A stretch of 6,462 bases of DNA, from contig JAJFFA010000527.1 of assembly GCA_021776885.1 (NCBI GenBank), positions 1 through 6,462 of the forward strand. Reading direction: 5' to 3'. The first letter of the stretch is position 1. Every line of letters starts with the position of its first letter. This document shows positions 5,847 to 6,462 of the stretch, one piece after another. The DNA comes from Planctomycetota bacterium (GTDB lineage: Bacteria > Planctomycetota > UBA1135 > GCA-002686595). A program made the translations under genes and the position numbers. The notes under the pieces are model-generated. The model searched no databases and was not told where the DNA came from. It was given only the letters and a program-made list of their open reading frames with translations.

Positions 5847-6462
5847 ATGCTGCTGGCCGTCCTCACCCTCGTTCTGGCGCAGAGCGCCCCGCCGGCCCAG
5901 GTGCCGGTCCCCGGTCCCCAATCGACATCGCGGGTCGAGCTGGTCGAGCGGCCGCTGATGGTCCTGACCCGCGAGCTGGAGCTGACCCTGCGGCAACAGG
6001 CCGCGATCCGTGTGCGGTTGCAGAAGAACGCGACCCTCGAGGGACGCACCCATCTGCTCGCCGGCGGCCTCCCGCCCGAACCGGAGCCGGTCGAGAAGCC
6101 CGAGCCCGACCGCAGCGAGAACCGCGTCCTCGCCTTCCGGTCCTACGGGCCCAGGCCGCACCTGCGCGAGCTGTTCGAGAGCACGATCCTCGGCCCCCTA
6201 CCGCCGGCGACCGTGGCCGACATCGTCGGTCAGCTGCACAAGGAGCAGTCGCGGATCTTCCTCGGCAACATCGGAGAAGAGGCCCGCGACGAGCTGGCCG
6301 AGGTGCTGCGCAGGCGCGTGGCTTCATACCAGCGCATCGGCGGCAGGACCGGCGGCGGCAAGCGCGCGTCCGCCGCTGGAAGGGGCGGCAAGGGCGGCAA
6401 GGGCGGCCGCGCGAGCAAGGGGCGCAGCGGCGGCGGGCGCCGCAGCGGCGCGAGGAGCGGCG
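5847..6462 (+). CDS. Exported protein of unknown family with Gly/Arg/Lys-rich basic tail, 3' end outside window
   Basis: I do not recognise this gene. The frame is open from ATG 5847 to the right edge (205 residues visible, no stop). It begins with a hydrophobic run MLLAVLTLVLAQSAP, consistent with a signal peptide that lacks a basic start. An in-frame ATG at 5799, six bases after the propeller stop, would add MRCQAGSGAPARLWLP and supply positive charge, so the start is uncertain; neither start has a clear Shine-Dalgarno sequence. Residues 29-64 (ELVERPLMVLTRELELTLRQ onward) look helical and faintly recall LTxxQ-type periplasmic proteins; this is weak. A Pro/Glu linker lies at 76-88. A second helical segment at 105-163 (LRELFESTILGPLPPATVAD onward) ends in RRRVASYQR. 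Residues 165-205 are low complexity, with 12 Arg/Lys and no acidic residue. Such a tail could bind polyanions or the envelope. Third-position G/C use over the folded part supports real coding. Confidence 0.6.
   Translation, partial: MLLAVLTLVLAQSAPPAQVPVPGPQSTSRVELVERPLMVLTRELELTLRQQAAIRVRLQKNATLEGRTHLLAGGLPPEPEPVEKPEPDRSENRVLAFRSYGPRPHLRELFESTILGPLPPATVADIVGQLHKEQSRIFLGNIGEEARDELAEVLRRRVASYQRIGGRTGGGKRASAAGRGGKGGKGGRASKGRSGGGRRSGARSG
6384..6407 (+). repeat. 9-bp tandem repeat encoding Gly-Gly-Lys
   Basis: GGCGGCAAG occurs at 6384-6392 and 6393-6401, with a third copy begun at 6402-6407. It encodes GGK-GGK-GG in the basic tail, in frame with ATG 5847. The unit is a multiple of three, so changes in copy number would lengthen or shorten the tail without breaking the frame. 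Confidence 0.7.

Noticed and set aside
4554..6161. 535-residue open frame on the minus strand opposite the propeller gene
   Set aside because: It is antisense to a gene with a clear signal peptide and repeats. Its protein is Gly/Glu/Arg/Gln-rich without domain pattern, as expected from GC-biased third positions of the opposite strand.
1..6462. Defence island, phage, toxin-antitoxin, CRISPR or transposon signals
   Set aside because: No repeat-spacer array, transposase motif, integrase, terminal inverted repeats or toxin-like small gene pair was found on either strand.

Overview
The window is very GC-rich, dense bacterial chromosome sequence with strong G/C preference at third codon positions. 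I see six protein-coding genes, two of them cut by the window edges. There are no tRNA or rRNA genes, no CRISPR array, no insertion sequence and no phage genes. Three things point towards Planctomycetota or a similarly GC-rich deep lineage: a TPR-rich tail of the kind fused to Ser/Thr kinases, a secreted beta-propeller ending in a domain I associate with planctomycete exported proteins, and an exported protein with a Gly/Arg/Lys tail. This placement is inference from protein style, not from a marker gene.

Layout, left to right. Positions 2-1360 (+) hold the C-terminal part of a tetratricopeptide-repeat protein, probably the sensory half of a Ser/Thr kinase that starts outside the window. Ten bases later, two minus-strand genes converge on it. 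They form a tight two-gene operon: a membrane-anchored TAXI-type solute-binding protein (2087-3385) and, five bases downstream of it, an AlkD-like DNA alkylation repair protein (1371-2081). A 122-base divergent intergenic region follows and carries a perfect 8-bp inverted repeat that reads as two outward-facing -10 boxes.

On the plus strand, class I fructose-1,6-bisphosphate aldolase (3508-4398) ends in two consecutive hairpins; the second is a convincing terminator. The rest of the 209-base gap after the aldolase (about 4485-4597) is GC-rich and shows nothing I can name. Next comes a secreted six-bladed NHL/SMP-30-like propeller protein (4608-5792). After a 54-base gap comes a small exported protein of unknown family with a strongly basic low-complexity tail that runs off the right edge (5847-6462).

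The genes do not form one pathway. The aldolase is central carbon metabolism, and the propeller and the basic-tailed protein are both predicted to leave the cytoplasm and may share a transcription unit. The TAXI/AlkD pair is the only clearly coupled unit and the most unusual association here. I do not see a convincing new multi-gene system. The observations most worth following are the TAXI protein with its cytoplasmic coiled tail coupled to a DNA repair gene, the Trp-to-Met change in that repair protein, the symmetric divergent promoter with a possible leaderless transcript, and the basic-tailed exported protein.
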